In this document: piece by piece, positions 24,495-37,475 of the stretch
Layout of the letters: each line of letters starts with the position of its first letter
Position numbering within the stretch: the first letter of the stretch is position 1
NCBI GenBank assembly: GCA_032173965.1
Contig: JAVUNC010000004.1
Span: 18,639,001-18,703,000, forward strand
Reading direction: 5' to 3'
DNA length: 64,000 nucleotides
Origin: Sitta carolinensis
Taxonomy: Eukaryota > Chordata > Aves > Passeriformes > Sittidae
Translations under genes and position numbers: made by a program
Notes under the pieces: model-generated
Database searches by the model: none
What the model was told of the DNA's origin: nothing
The model's input: only the letters and a program-made list of their open reading frames with translations

Positions 24495-27400
24495 AATCCA
24501 TCTGCTTCTTTTCTCATTTCAACATATCCTCAAACTTCCTATCATGTGTTTTCAGATTATCATGCTGCTGCTGTGCATGTAATTGAAGACTCCAGAATCA
24601 CTATTTGAATAGAAGTCAAATATATTTACCTGCACTCCAGGAAGAGCAGTTTTCCTTCCTGAACTGTACCTCATATGCCCCCTCTCACACCCTGCTGCCA
24701 GAGCCAGCAGAAGGAAGCAGCACCAGAGGCTATCCCAGGGTGAGGATGCTGAGCTTAAGGGCAATGAAGTCCTAATTAATGCACTGACAATGTACAGTCG
24801 TCACTTTCCTTTTTCCACTTACCTCACTACCCTCACTCTTTTCCTTACCTCTGAACATCTGGCCAGGCACCACTCTCATTACTGCTTTTAAAGGCTCAGG
24901 TGATAGATTTGTAACTCTCTATGCATTCTTTTCTTTGGCGAGTGTAAAAAGACCGAAGTGACTGTTCCTTAACTGGTCAAAAACCTCATATGAAGAGCTA
25001 TTTTTATAAACAAAAGAAGGCATGATGGAGGCCATGAGCAGTAGGAAGAAGCTCCTGTAGTTTGCAGTAAGGTATTACCTCAAAGGCAGTGGTAATGAGC
25101 AGTATCTCGGAGGGTGATTGACTCCTGAGGCTTGCACTTTGCAATTTGCTGTCACCCCAGAAATTGTCTCATAAGGAAAAAAATATGAAGACCTTTAGGT
25201 GAAAGAATGTGTGTGTATAAATATGTACTTAAGCATGTTAAGAGATTGTTTTCAGAGGCAACTAAGGTGAGGAAATGGATGAAGACAGCTAGGTAGAAAC
25301 TTTAATCATTAGATTCATAAGAGTGAACTTTGAAGGCTTGGAGGAAGTGGCACTGCACCAGAATCTGTAGCTTTGAAGTATGAAGCAAACAATTTATAAA
25401 ACATGTGTATCTCAGCAGGCAATATTTGATCAATATTTGATTGCATTTGTGCAGAGGAGTATAATTATGCATAACATGCAGGTATCATGGAAGATAATGT
25501 TTAATGAAGGGAATGGGGGAGTGAATAGAAAAATGCTCACTGAAACATATGGAAAATGTAATTGAGCAAATACATAATGCTTTTTTAGTGGCTCTTTTGC
25601 AGGAAATATACTATGAGAACTCCAGAGTGTGAGTACAAAGGGTATGTTATAGACCTGCATTGAAACCTCATCCTGTTTTGAAGATCATCTGGTTTCAAAC
25701 TATGAACATCAGATTACATTAATATGTCTGTACTTTTGTTCTATTAAAACAGCAAAGAAACATCTCTCAGATCTTATACAAAAATGGAGCAAATGCACCA
25801 TGATTTCACTGAGTAATTTTCAGAAGATATTGGTATGATTGGGATGCATACAGATAGCATCTTCTCTTCCTAATAAAATAGTACACTACTTTCTTGAGCT
25901 AAAAATCCACAGCTGATTTAGTTAAGTACAACCAAAAAGAGAAAACCTGTAAAATACTTAGTACAATAGAGTTGGCAAAGTAAATCACAATGAGCACCTG
26001 AACTGAGTACAACTGTATGGCCTTTTCTGAAGGAAATGGAGAAAACATAACAATGGATATCAGAAGATCCAATGTCTGAAATTTTTATCATAGGTAATTT
26101 AAAAAAAATTAAGTGGCTAAAGACAACTCCTATTTTTGCAAGACATAAATTCAAGAGATTAAAATCCTTTCTTTCCTGAAACTTTAACACGTTGCAATAC
26201 CTTTTTTATCATGTTTTAGTGGAAACTGATTTATGCTTACACCTGCTAAAACTTTTTCCAAGATGTTACTAAAATAGTTCTTTTCAATTTTTGTCTGAAA
26301 CAAGTTTTCAGGAAATAAATATCCATAGGGGAAAGTGAAAGATAATAAAGGAAAAATTCACTCCTGTAAAATTTCAGATACACCATGTGACAGACATACA
26401 TTTTCTCTTTTATTGGTCATTATTCTAATCATATATGATCTAATCATTATATGATCAATAAGTCTGTTTATGTGCTATACTATGAATGGACAGTTGTACT
26501 TAACCAAAAATAGTATTTGTGATTTGGATTAGATAGGATAGGAGATTCTATGCAGTAAAATATCAAGAAATACTAAAGAGATAACTTGAAAACACAATCA
26601 GTAAAAGCAAATGCATTGTTTATAACATACATGTCAAAGTTATGTTTTAAAATACGGATCAATTTAATAAGTTTTTTTTTTATTAGAGATTTTAATTACA
26701 GTTTACTCCCACTTGTCTAAGTTTAACAAGATTGAATTCCAGCTTATCATACAACAAAAGTCCTGCTCAGCTATTAACATCATGGGAAATGTATTTGTCA
26801 GGCTCTCTAGTTAAAAGAGTCAGCAAAGCTTACACATTCATGTTCCTCATGAGCCTTTCCCCTCTCTCCTCTCCCCTCCAACTGTCTCTAACAAAAAGCT
26901 GGGGCTGTGTTTGCAGTGTACTGTGAACTCTTTCATTGCTGGCAATTAAAACAAAGGAAATCAAACCTTTGTGGGAATTTTTTAAGTGGCAATGAGTTCA
27001 GTACATGCCATCCACATTCTTTTCAAACCTTTTCATATAACCTCTGTTTTTTGTTGTTCTAGGAAAAAGAACATAGAATCTGCTAAATACAATTGCTTAA
27101 AAGAAGGAAAATCACTATGTCATGCTGTATTCCCCCTCTTCTCCCTGTCTCCCCCAAATCCTAACTTCATAACAGGAGACTGGGAGGTATGATGGTAGTT
27201 CACCAGAACAATCTAAATGCTATAAAAGCTGAAGACTATTGATGACAAAAATGAATATGCTATTGTCAGATATAATAATAAGCTAAGGAAAGGCTCAATG
27301 AAAAGTAACCAAGGCCGAGTGCAATTGCACAGAAGGGTACAGAAGCAGCGGGAATTTAGGATATTATACATACAGAGTCATAGTGCTAACACTATTCTAC

Positions 27401-28769
27401 CTTGAAGTGAAATGGAATTACTGCAAGTGACTCCAATGTTTGGCTCAAAGTTTGACTTAATCAGATCAGAAGGCAAAGGATCAAAGTTTGTAGTTGTCTC
27501 TGCTAGGGATGTTTTGGAGAACATTAAGAACTCCATGCATGCTTCAGGACTTGCCTTTGGCATTGCAGGGAGAGCTAAAATTGACTGTCTTACCAACTGA
27601 GGACTTCCCACTTACAGAGAGGTATAGTCTGCATGCTTGGAGGACAGCTTGGACTTGGCTGGGCAGAGAGGGAGGGAATGCACCCACCCTCTGCTGTTCT
27701 CTCACAGCTATCAGCTGGCACTTCCCAGGGGATGTTCTGCCAGCTCCCACGGGCCAGGCTGAGGGGTTCTGAGGGTTCATACAGGCTCTGGAGACTAAGA
27801 AAGGAAAAAGGAAGTCTAGTTTTCTAGCTGTTGATTTTGTAGAACACTTGGGAAAGCATTTAGTAAACCATCTTCTCTATATTTATCATGTGATTAACAA
27901 GCACAGTTATGATACAGACCTAGTGTCATAACTACAGGGAGCAGAGAGAGTGCTGGCTAAAGGCATCGGCCCTTCCAAGTTGAAAATTTTGATAGGAGGC
28001 TCAAGTACTGAAGATGAACACTTTTCATGGAGAGTACAGCTGAAGTGAGAAGGCAGCAGCAAATAGCCTTTGTTTCAGTCCTCAAACCCAGGCACCAGGG
28101 AAAGGGAAGTATGGACTTCATGCCCTGGTTGACAGGGTTGAGAACACTGGGCTTGTCCCACAGGGGCTTGGTAACAGCCTGTGTGCTGGATAACAATGCA
28201 TATTTTCAGAAATTGCCCTTTCCCTGTATCCCTTTCTTATTTCTTGTAGGCATTCTCTGTTCTGAAAGATGTAAGTCAGAAGATGTCCTGATAGCAAAGC
28301 TGTGAAATTTGTTTTGTGAATTTTTTTAAAAGCCTTGAAGTGTTTATTTCTGTTTTGTTTATTAACTTCAGAGTAAAGGAAAAAAATCCAGTCTTTCCAA
28401 AACAGCTCTTCTGGCTTGTGCACTCTCATTCATTCATAAGTTCCGTACCATGACTTTCACGCTGTTCTCATTTCCTCTTCAAGCTGCTCTTCAACTCTTA
28501 AATTAATTGATAGCAGTAATAAATTGCCATTGTCTCTGCCATGGCTGTGAGAGGGAATTGAGGCTGCTTGCCAACAAGATTCAGTAGTGCTATTTTGGAA
28601 TATGTGAAGTGCCAGAACACTGATACTGGACAGCACAGATAGCTGATGGGCAAAACCATGTTATTTTTGATCATTTCAGCATCAAAATTACTCGGCTTTC
28701 AGTTATGTGCTGCCACTGTAAATGTTCATGATCAGAAATGAGGATTTATGTTTTAGTTTTAAGGGAGAC
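24495..28769. other. Unique DNA, no gene seen
   Basis: No exon, RNA gene or repeat family is recognised. Slightly GC-richer islands at 24650-24760, 27600-27790 and 28020-28200 carry frames of 62-103 codons on both strands with no recognisable product. A small tandem duplication lies at 26426-26456. Confidence 0.6.
26426..26456. repeat. 15/16-bp tandem duplication with palindromic core
   Basis: TAATCATATATGATC (26426-26440) is followed at once by TAATCATTATATGATC (26441-26456). Each unit is close to its own reverse complement around ATGATC/GATCAT, so the pair can form either a tandem or a cruciform alignment. Confidence 0.7.
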
Positions 28770-29345
28770 TTCTTTACTGACATGTTAGGCCATCTCTTCC
28801 TGAGAGTAGACCATTTTTGTTGATGTCTCCACCACCATATTTGTGTCAAGCCACTCTGCTCTCCTCTCTCCAGTGTGAGGTGTTCACACTCATCCTGTTT
28901 TACCCAATTTAATTTCTTCCCACTCCAGCTCTCACTTCTGTAACCCCAGTGTCTATTTGCTGACTCCCACCCCATTCTCCTGGTCCATTCAACCTTCCTT
29001 GATTATTTGTTCTAAAAGAGGTCTTAAATTCTTTACCACACTGCCCTGCTCAGTTTCCTTTCCAGACATGGATCTGCTTTGCAGACATCTCCTAACTCAC
29101 AAACTTTATCCCATACACTTCTTTTTGCACATTTCTTTCCTGCTTTTCCACTCAGACTTTTCCAGAAGTCTTTATGCTTTGAGAGCCACTTCTTCTCCCT
29201 TCCTTTGCAGCTCATACAAGCTCTAATTTTCCCATACACTTTCCCCCCCTAGTTTTTCCAGCCCCAGCCTCTCCTCCCACCTCATTTCCTCAACTTGGAT
29301 TGTCATCATCAGCCCCTACAACAGTGCTGCTTCAGGAACTAGAGT
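28770..29345. repeat. Pyrimidine-rich plus strand, about 570 bp
   Basis: The plus strand is strongly biased to C and T with few G runs, without a fixed repeat unit. It contains many CTCC, TTCC and CCCA motifs and a CTCTCCTCTCTCC block near 28859. An open minus-strand frame (28703-28975) and an open plus-strand frame (28957-29226) follow from the bias. I do not recognise a transposon family; an ancient decayed repeat remains possible. Confidence 0.4.
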
Positions 29346-29758
29346 TACTCATGACTAAGCCCCATTTCTGCAATTCACACAGCGTACTGTTTAGAAAACT
29401 TTGTGTGTATTCCCATTTTTGTTGCCAATGAGAGCAATGTCTGGAAGTCTCAGCTGGAGTAAAAACAGAGGGGTGGTGCTGGGGAGCTTAGGAGATTTGG
29501 AATGGCTTCAAACTTCCTTCAATGAAGCATGGGGAGGCAATTAATGGGGAAACCTGGCCCAATGCCCAGCTGCAGAGTCTGCCTGTGCTATACAGCTGGC
29601 CTTACTCATTTGAACATTTTCTTTGGTTCATTCACCATGCAGTTTGACTTCACTGGGATTAGCTCTTCAGTTGTTGTAAGCTTACACAACCTTATTCAAA
29701 GTAGTGTAGAGACGCTGGTTTACAGCAAATAAGGATAAGGTCCCCCTTCAATTTTTTA

Positions 29759-29816
29759 CTTTTTTTTTTTTGTTTGTGTTTTTTTTTTTTTTTTTTTTTG
29801 TTTGTTTGTTTGTTTG
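29759..29816. repeat. Poly-T and (TTTG)n tract
   Basis: A T run, a short TTTG-TG bridge, about 21 T, and then four TTTG units. On the minus strand this is an A tract followed by CAAA units, as in a retroposon tail, but no element adjoins it on either side. Confidence 0.9.
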
Positions 29817-32542
29817 ACTTTGAATAGAAATAAAAATTTAAACTGAATTTCACTTGGTGTCATGTCAAACCCCCAAATTAAACATAATTTCAATTTAAAA
29901 CCTCAAAATGATCTGGGCAAATATGAAAAGGCTCATGAAGTTTAGGCAACCTTTAAACATGCAGAACTGTACAGTGCTCTGTACATTATCTGTTATGGTT
30001 CCCAGTGTCAGGTTTTACTGCAAAAACTTTGCATTAATTTAATTAGTCTCCAGCTGGAAGAAAAAACAGAAATGTTTTCAGTATATTCAGGCTTAAGAAT
30101 TTTTCACTGTTACTCTGAGTTTTGCATTTTCAGCAGTCTGAACTGTTCAATTTCACAGACTTCCTAGACGTTAAAAGATAGATCTTCAATGGGAAATTAT
30201 GTTACAGCCAAAAGAGGATTCATGGATCTTGAAAACAGGCAGTGTAGCAGCTATATTTTAAGCACTTTTCCCCGAAACGCAATCCAGAATCAAGAGTTAC
30301 AGTCCTCAGGGCATGGGAAGTGTTATATAATTCAAAATGGTAGTCCCAAACTCCTGCATACTGAGAGGAGAGGACTAGCCAACAGAAACTGCCAAAGATG
30401 GATTACGGCAGAAAATCTTCTGCTCCCTCGAGCTTGAGTACAGAGTTAAGGCTCCAGGAAGGCATATTGCCTAATGAAAACATGTTTTAGAGTTACATTA
30501 ATTATCTAAGAGTTATTAAGGCCTTTTTATAGGTCATGTTATGAACCAGATTCCCATGATGTTCAAGCACTGATGTAAAAAAGTGCAGCTGGTTCTATGA
30601 AAACTCCAGGCATTAGTATGTTTAGGAATTTGTGCCAGACATAAGTGTATTATAAAGGTAGATTAAAATGTTCATCTTTTGTATAATTATCTTTATAGCT
30701 ATTATTACACCACTTATCTGGGAAGTATAACATTAGGGTCACTTAGGTTTATTTACTGCTTCAGCTAAAGGAGGAATATAAGCCTCAAGTTCTTTCCTTG
30801 TCAAAGAGCAGTTCAGAGGTGAGCCTGAGGTAGGATGGGAAGTTTTGTCATTGCTTCAGTTGAGGTAGCCAGACACAGAAAATTGCAAGAATGAGCAAGA
30901 AATGAGCAGTCTGTCTCAAAAATTTAGGTGGTCTAAAATCCTCATGGAAGAGGAATCAAAGGTCCCACAAGTGAATTGCTGCACTGTAATATCCAAAGTT
31001 GTGTATACAGTATTAGAAGTAAGTAACACAAGTGTGCAACTCTTCACACTTCTTAAGGCCAAAAAGGTATTAGAGAAAATTCTCAGAGAGTTGACAGAAA
31101 CTGAGAAGGTGAGATTTACAAGTTATCATCATCTTAATGTGAAAGTGCACTTGGCATGAGTATGTGACAGGTTATGTGAGTAACAACCTTTCACATATTA
31201 CTAAAAACTAGAAGAAAACAGGGAAAGAGGAATCAAAAGATTCATAATACAGAGGCCAAAGTAAGAAATACATCCAGAAGTCTATAATCTTTCAAACACA
31301 AAAGCAAAGACTATAAAAATAGCTGGTTTAGCTATCATTTAACCAAATTACTTTTCCTATTTACTTTTCTGCTACCTGTGAATATGGTCACACATTGATC
31401 ATAGTAGAATGAAGCAATATTCAATGGTTTATCATTAATTCACTTCTTCTTTCTCTAGTAGGAAATTTCTCATTCCTTCCCTGCCCCCAATTTACAAAAT
31501 AAATTGTCTTAAAAAGACAGTTTGTTGGAAAAAATATGGAGAGAAAATGCTTTAAAAAGTAATTCTGTGGTGATCTCAGAGAGCTTCAGTAAAACATACC
31601 ATGAGCATGTAATAATTTTCTCATCTAATTTCTCCTTAATATGGTTCAAGGCAAAAGCAAAAATAATTTATTTGCTAAGGATTTTAATATAAAACAACCT
31701 ATTTATAAAGAATGTCTCCATTTGTCCTTCTCAGATTAAGGTAGAACTCTCAATTTTGATAGGAGTCTCCTCTTAGCTGTCTGCTGTCAAATTATTGCTG
31801 ATGTTTTCTGTTGATTTCCGACATTCCTTGATTTCGTTGTAGGTTGTTTTATGAAGCAATGCTATTTAGAGCAGGCCACTCCTTCCACTAGATAATTTTG
31901 TTCTAGAAATGACTAACATGATCATTCTGTTTGATAGCTTGGAGCAAAAATACCTCCTCTGAGCTGAGTTTAAATGTATTTCTCTCACATAAATGCAGAT
32001 CCATCAGCAATGTTCCCAGACCACCAAGCCTTCTGAAGAAAGCACTCAGTGCCAAAGCCTGCTTCCATTTATGAGGATGTTGAATCCTGCTATTATATGT
32101 GCCAATGGCCAAGAAGAAAAGTCGTAAGACAGTAATTAAGAACATCACTTCCCCAGTGTGAATTAGGTGTGTGATTTTGGAGGCAGGTTTTGGCTGGTTT
32201 ACCATTGGTTTTTTAAAAGTTTGTTTCCCATGAAGTTTTACTTATTTATTTTTATTAGAATGTCTTGGGCTACATTAATGCTTTTGAAAGAAATATTACT
32301 ATGGATAACCTAATACTGTTTGTTCCCATATTTTCCCTGAAGTGAAAATCTTAAAATCTAATGTATTCTCTTACTTCAGAGATTGCTCTGCTTAAAGAAG
32401 GAATATGATGTTTCTAGAACAATCAAATATTTCAATGGATTTTTAGCATGCTTAATGTTATTATGTTTCAGGAAACAGAAGAGAAATCTAAAGCTGTCAA
32501 TCTGTACAACACCATTCCCTTAGTAATGACTTGTTTGTATTA
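29817..32542. other. Unique AT-rich DNA, no gene seen
   Basis: No repeat is recognised. Frames such as 30189-30437 plus, 30902-31159 plus and 31903-32205 minus (82-100 codons) have no recognisable domain and sit at chance length. Confidence 0.6.
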
Positions 32543-32705
32543 GTGACAGTATTTAGAGTGCTGGAATTCCCTCCCCAGGGATGCATTAGCATCCCCACCA
32601 CTGGAGGTTTTCAAGCTAGGATTGAACAGGGTGCTAGATAATCTCACCAAGGATCCCTTTCCCTTAAAGGTTGAACCTGGAGATATTTCTAAGTCCCTTC
32701 AGCAA
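32543..32705 (+). mobile_element. CR1 LINE 3' end fragment
   Basis: The plus strand shows the end of an older CR1 subfamily: a GTGCTGGAATTCCCTCCCCAG block, a CCACTGGAGGTTTTCAAG block, an ACAGGGTGCTAGATAATCTC block and a decayed AAGTCCCTTCAGC end where younger copies have CCCTTCCAACC. No tail repeat remains. Only the last 50 codons of ORF2 and the 3' end are present. Confidence 0.8.
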
Positions 32706-35700
32706 GGAGGAAATTGGAGATTTCATGTTGAGACTTATTTAATTATTAATTTATCTAGGCATTTAGCAATTTTGAATCTTCACTGATGAGCATGGGGGTT
32801 TAATCAATTACATAAAAGAAAGGGATTTGGCATTGCACAGCCCAGTTCAATCAACCCTCTTGCCACATACCTTGGGATGCTGGTCAGCAACTCCCCAGAG
32901 ACCCCTGAGATGTGAGCTGCTGACCACCCTCAAAAACATATCTGTTGTCTGTCTGACTGAAGTGATACTACACCTCTCACCACACAGTGAAACTGATTCC
33001 TCAGTTCTTGGGTTCTTTGGACAAAATTGCTCTCTAGGGAAACCTAGGTAAAGACATCTGTAAAAAGACATTTTAACCTTTTAAATAGATGTATGTGGGC
33101 TTAAATTGTTCTGCTCATGGCTCAAAATAGCATGACATTTTATGCCTTTTGAAATACAATTGCCTCAGTTCATGCTGAAGAAATGATACTATATAGCATA
33201 GTAATACCACCACCTTGTGGGGAAGAAATACGTCCCAACATGTGCAAATATTCCTATGTACTCCACAGGCAGAGCCAAAACCAATACATAATTAATATTG
33301 CTGAAGTTAAAAATGAAACAATTATTATAATAGAAGGTAATTTGTATAAAAAAATAAAGTGTTTTTTACTTTGTTACTTTACTTCTGAATTGGACTTAAT
33401 ATGACAACTCTGTAAATTTGGCACAACTTGCACTGCTAACTACAAACATGATTTATGCCCTTGATTTATTAAGATATTTAACATTTATAAATGTTTAATT
33501 TGTTTGTAAAGGTGACATAAAGTAATGCATTTTTATATACAAAAACGTGTGGATAAATATATTTAAGTTCCACTTTGCACAGAATTTCCTGCAATTTTGC
33601 TTTATTGAACTCTAATTTTCATAGAAAATAGGCTCTTCTGACAAAACTGGGCATCCAACAGAGGCTGAAATATACCCAGCCTGTACTCAATAAGCTGATG
33701 AACAAGACCATCCTTTCTCTTCCTAAAGTGCCTTTTTTTTAATTTTTTTTTTTTTTCTATTTAAGTCCTAAACTCTATCAAACATAAGGCAGGGTTTGTA
33801 CAGACAATGGTTTCGTTCACTACAGGCCTAATAGTCTGTCCTCTGCACTGAATGATGTAGTATCCTGTGGAAAAAATATTATATGCTTATGTTGTTAAGG
33901 GCTGCAGTATAAAAATGATATTTAAGATTTAGCACAAGCACCGAAAACTTAACTCTAGAATTTCCTAATACTTTTGAATAATTTTCAGTGTTAGTAACAG
34001 CCAATACAAAAGTTTCCACAGACACCATTTTAAAGAGAACAGTGAAAATATATTCTCTTATCCACTACTATAACACCACTGAAATAACTCTAGGTCTTAA
34101 AAAAGTAAAATGAAATCTTTTTTGGAAAGTATAAAACACCTTCTAACATATATGCTAATGAAGCAAGTTTTTTACTGTTGAACAAGGAAATTCTGTTTTA
34201 CTACTAGAAGTGACTTTTTTCCCCCCATCCTGGTACCCATGTAGCAGTAAAGGAGTCTGAGTATAGAAGAATGCAATTGGGAAAAATTACATTCAAAACA
34301 CACTCTAGCAGAACTAAATTTGGTCCTTGAAGAGGACATTAGGACTTTATGTGGGTGAAATAAATTATTTTTCTTTTCCTGCATTGGAACAAAACATTGT
34401 AAAATCCAACACTTCTCTAAGGTAAGAGAGACCTCTCATTCGCACTGCCTACTTGACACATCCACCCTCGATCCTTCCGTGCTCAAAAAGCAGATGGCAG
34501 GCTGTCATAAACTAATTCAGGCAATCTAACCTGGTCCTAGGCTTTCTACCTAGAAAATAAAGGTCTCTAGACTGTGATTTCAGAGATTCATAAATAGTCC
34601 CAGAAGAGTTAATGCTCTTTTGGGAGCAGGCACTTAATGTAGAAGGAGATACAAAGGAGAAGGCTTGCTTCAGACAGTAGAGCTGTTGCCAAGAAATCAG
34701 GGAAAGGCTTTAGGTTTACATTAGCTTGAGGATGTTTGCTCCAAAATTTCTACTACTCTGTAGCAAAAAAGCTGGCAGGAAAGTCAGGGCTAATTCATTT
34801 TTGAGCTTTTTCTGTTGAACTTTTTACACCACAAAGTGCAAACAAGGCAAGAAAATTAGCTAAACTCCTGTGAGAAGGGGATTTTACTGAGAGAGGTTCC
34901 TAGTTTTCTGCTCCTGATTTTGATTGTTGCTGATGGCATTTAAATACCCAAGAATCCTCTGTTTCCCCAAGAAAGTATGCTGTTTAGGCAAGAGATTCCT
35001 TCTCCCCCTTTTTATATTTTTTTTTTCACAGCTACCTTCTGAGAGCCTGAACATGATCACCAGATTTTTATTTTTTCCCCATCTAATTACTTTCATGCCT
35101 AACATTTGGACATAAAGTTCATTCAAAAATTCCCATCAGCTTCATATCCACAATCAAGAAGAGCAATTTGAAAAACCTAAACTCCAGAACATGCTTGTAA
35201 TTAGTGTCCACATTTGGCATTGCAAAGTTCTCCTGGTATGCAAATGTAGAAAGGAATCTTTCTAGCTCTTGCCTCATCTGTGTCGTGATTCAGAGCTGAG
35301 ACAAAAACCTTGCTTAAACCCTGGGGAAAGCAGGGTCTATTAGGTGTGATCTTTGCACCACTTCCAGAATAAGTGCAGAGTTCAGCAGAGAGCAAAGCAG
35401 CCACAGATGTTATCTATCTGAAAACGGGAGTAGTGAACCTCTTTGCTGAGCAGATTAAAAGCTAAGACACTCCCTCAGGAGAGGTGACTGGAGGTACCTA
35501 AGCAGGGTGTTTTTTTCCCAGATCGTTTCTGGGATTTTTTCATCTCAAAAGGAGTGTTTACTCACTTTGAGACACCATGAAGAATGCATATTGATCTGGT
35601 GGGGAAGGCATGAACAAATCTGTTCTCACTCATGAAAATAAATGCCCAAATCACAAGAGTGACTACATTATACTTTGTATTTTATCTTAGTCTGGTTTCA

Positions 35701-36284
35701 TGGCTCTAACATTCATGGCTTCCTACCAATTTTCAACAGAGCTAAAGTTTTACTTATTCTGTCACTCACTGTCTAAGGCTTTGACAAAGGAAGTGGAGAA
35801 TGTAGGTTTGAATGTCCATAGAAGAGAGAAGAACATGCCTGTTCCAGTTAGCAAGAACACTGAAACTTTATGAGTTCCATGTTTTTTTATTTTTCCTCTG
35901 TATGCCTATAACCCAGGCGGTCTTGGACTTTTCCAAGTAATCCTGGGTTCAAACCAGCTGTTGAGCTGATCAGCTGGTGCATTCACTGTTACACCCTTTA
36001 TTGACCACATTCTGCATCACTACACATAAATTTCCCAACAGATTCTCAAGGGTGGGCTACCAGGCCATACCTTGTGTCAATAAAGTGGGCTAAGGAATCA
36101 CACCTTCTATATGGAACCAATACTTAATTATTCATCAAAAGTATCATTATTAGGCTAATTGCACCAAAATTAACTTTTATAATCAGGCTATCAAATTATT
36201 ACAGCTCTTTCCCAGTAATGGTGCAGCTAGCACTGATACACACCCACTTTCTAGTGTCTTACCTTGTCTTCTGTCAACCTTACC
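32706..36284. other. Unique AT-rich DNA, no gene seen
   Basis: No exon or repeat family is recognised. It contains a T-rich run at 33733-33756 and frames of up to 80 codons. A tRNA T-arm-like string near 35945 was examined and rejected. Confidence 0.6.
33733..33756. repeat. Poly-T tract
   Basis: Eight T, two A, then about fourteen T. A simple repeat with nothing adjoining it. Confidence 0.9.
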
Positions 36285-36290
36285 TTCCTA
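36285..36290. repeat. Left target-site duplication, TTCCTA
   Basis: TTCCTA directly precedes the LTR and recurs directly after it at 36906-36911. A 6-bp duplication is the size typical of ERVK-type (class II) integration. Confidence 0.9.
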
Positions 36291-36905
36291 TGTAACAATG
36301 CTGTGTTACTGTATCCAAGATCCAGGTCCCCCGTGGTGGCTGCGTGGGGAAGGCAGCTCTGTGGTTATTTTCCACAAGGATACCTTCCTTAGCAGTGGCC
36401 ACGTGGCTCACCACGAGAGGCAAGTCCGGGGTCGGGCAGTGGCTGCAGACCCTGGAAACTGTAGCACCGGCTGGAGCTGGGAGATCACTGCAAGGCTTGC
36501 AGAGAAGGTAGACGATCAGTGGAGAAAGAGACCGATTCTGCTGTGATTCGGTGAAAGGTTTTATTAGCTCCATGCAAGAGCATCCGAACATGGTAACCAG
36601 CACGAGCAGAATCCCGACCATGCGGCGCGCCGCTGGATTTACCCGGGAGGAGGGGGCGACCCAGAGCGACCCCGGCCAATCCCAGAGGATGGGGGGAGTG
36701 AGCCGGGACAGAAGGACAAGGCAGGGGTCCAGTCCCCTTTGGGGAGGGGGGGCTGTTTCGGTTTGCCCAATCACTCGGCAGCCCTCTCCTGGGGTGACAG
36801 GGAGAGACCCCTTACATTGAAATTCAGACCCTCAGGATTGACAGGGGTGGCTCTGGTGGTCGCGGGGAGGGGTGAGAGGAGATCGCTCAACCACACGACA
36901 CAACA
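36291..36905 (-). mobile_element. Solo LTR, ERVK-type, 615 bp, apparently young
   Basis: On the minus strand it starts TGTTGTGTCGTG and ends GCATTGTTACA, a proper TG...CA pair, and it is flanked by a perfect 6-bp duplication TTCCTA. AATAAA on the minus strand (36560-36565) sets the orientation, with U3 and R to the right and about 270 bp of R-U5 to the left. CpG density is high for the window (for example a GGCGCGCC site near 36625), which suggests little methylation decay and a fairly recent insertion. No proviral genes are attached. A 164-codon open frame in the sense direction (36774-36280) spans much of the LTR. It has a short hydrophobic stretch near its middle but no recognised family, and I regard it as incidental. 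Confidence 0.9.
36560..36565 (-). promoter_or_regulatory. LTR polyadenylation signal AATAAA
   Basis: The plus strand reads TTTATT, so AATAAA lies on the minus strand, the sense of the LTR. No clear TATA box is visible 20-30 bp upstream of it. Confidence 0.65.
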
Positions 36906-36911
36906 TTCCTA
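36906..36911. repeat. Right target-site duplication, TTCCTA
   Basis: Exact second copy of the 6-bp duplication flanking the 615-bp LTR. Confidence 0.9.
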
Positions 36912-37142
36912 TATTTCTCAGGGTCCCAAAAACAATGGCATCTGGTTTGATGTTTAAAAGAAGAGAATTTATTTGTCCAGACTGCCAACTTAGTGCTTAT
37001 ACACTGAGAAGTGCACAGTACAAGTTCAGATGCAGCGTTCCAAACAAGATCTTTGATTGCCCTACTGGACTGCAGACCTGCTCTCAGTAGTCAGGTGTTT
37101 GTTCTTAGGAGAGCGCCAAGTATGTGAAAGGGGTAGTGCTGA

Positions 37143-37475
37143 ACCACAGCACTATTTAGGTTGGAAGAGATGACCAAAGACACTCTGATATCATTCTCTA
37201 AGCAACATTTCTTTCTAGTTTACTTTCAGTTACTCATGGCCTTGTCCAGTCTGTTTCTGAAATGTGATGGAGATTTCCCAAATCCTCTAGCAATTTGTAC
37301 TTAATTACTTTCATGGGAATTTTCTATAGATAAAACCTTGAAATTTCCCTTCATGAAATTTAACTGTTGCTTCTTGTCCCTTAGTTGAGCATCTATGAGA
37401 AGAATTTGCCTCTGTATAGCCTATAAGCTTGTATTAGGCAGCAATCAACTATCCTTTTATTTCTCTTCCCTTTTG
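37143..37475 (-). mobile_element. Ancient CR1 LINE 3' end
   Basis: The plus strand starts with a decayed ACAGCACTATTTAGGTTGGA block, the reverse complement of a CR1 tail. It continues with the order of blocks found upstream in the element: a CTTGTCCAGTCTGTTTCTG block, a GTGATGGAGATTTCCC block, and GTTGCTTCTTGTCCC, which in younger copies reads like the antisense of a QDKKQ/RTRG-type C-terminus of ORF2. Divergence and indels are heavy, so the family is an old one. Limits are approximate. Confidence 0.65.

Noticed and set aside
35938..35962. tRNA-like T-arm string (CTGGGTTCAAACCAG)
   Set aside because: The small stem-loop fits a T-arm, but no acceptor stem, D-arm or anticodon arm can be found upstream.
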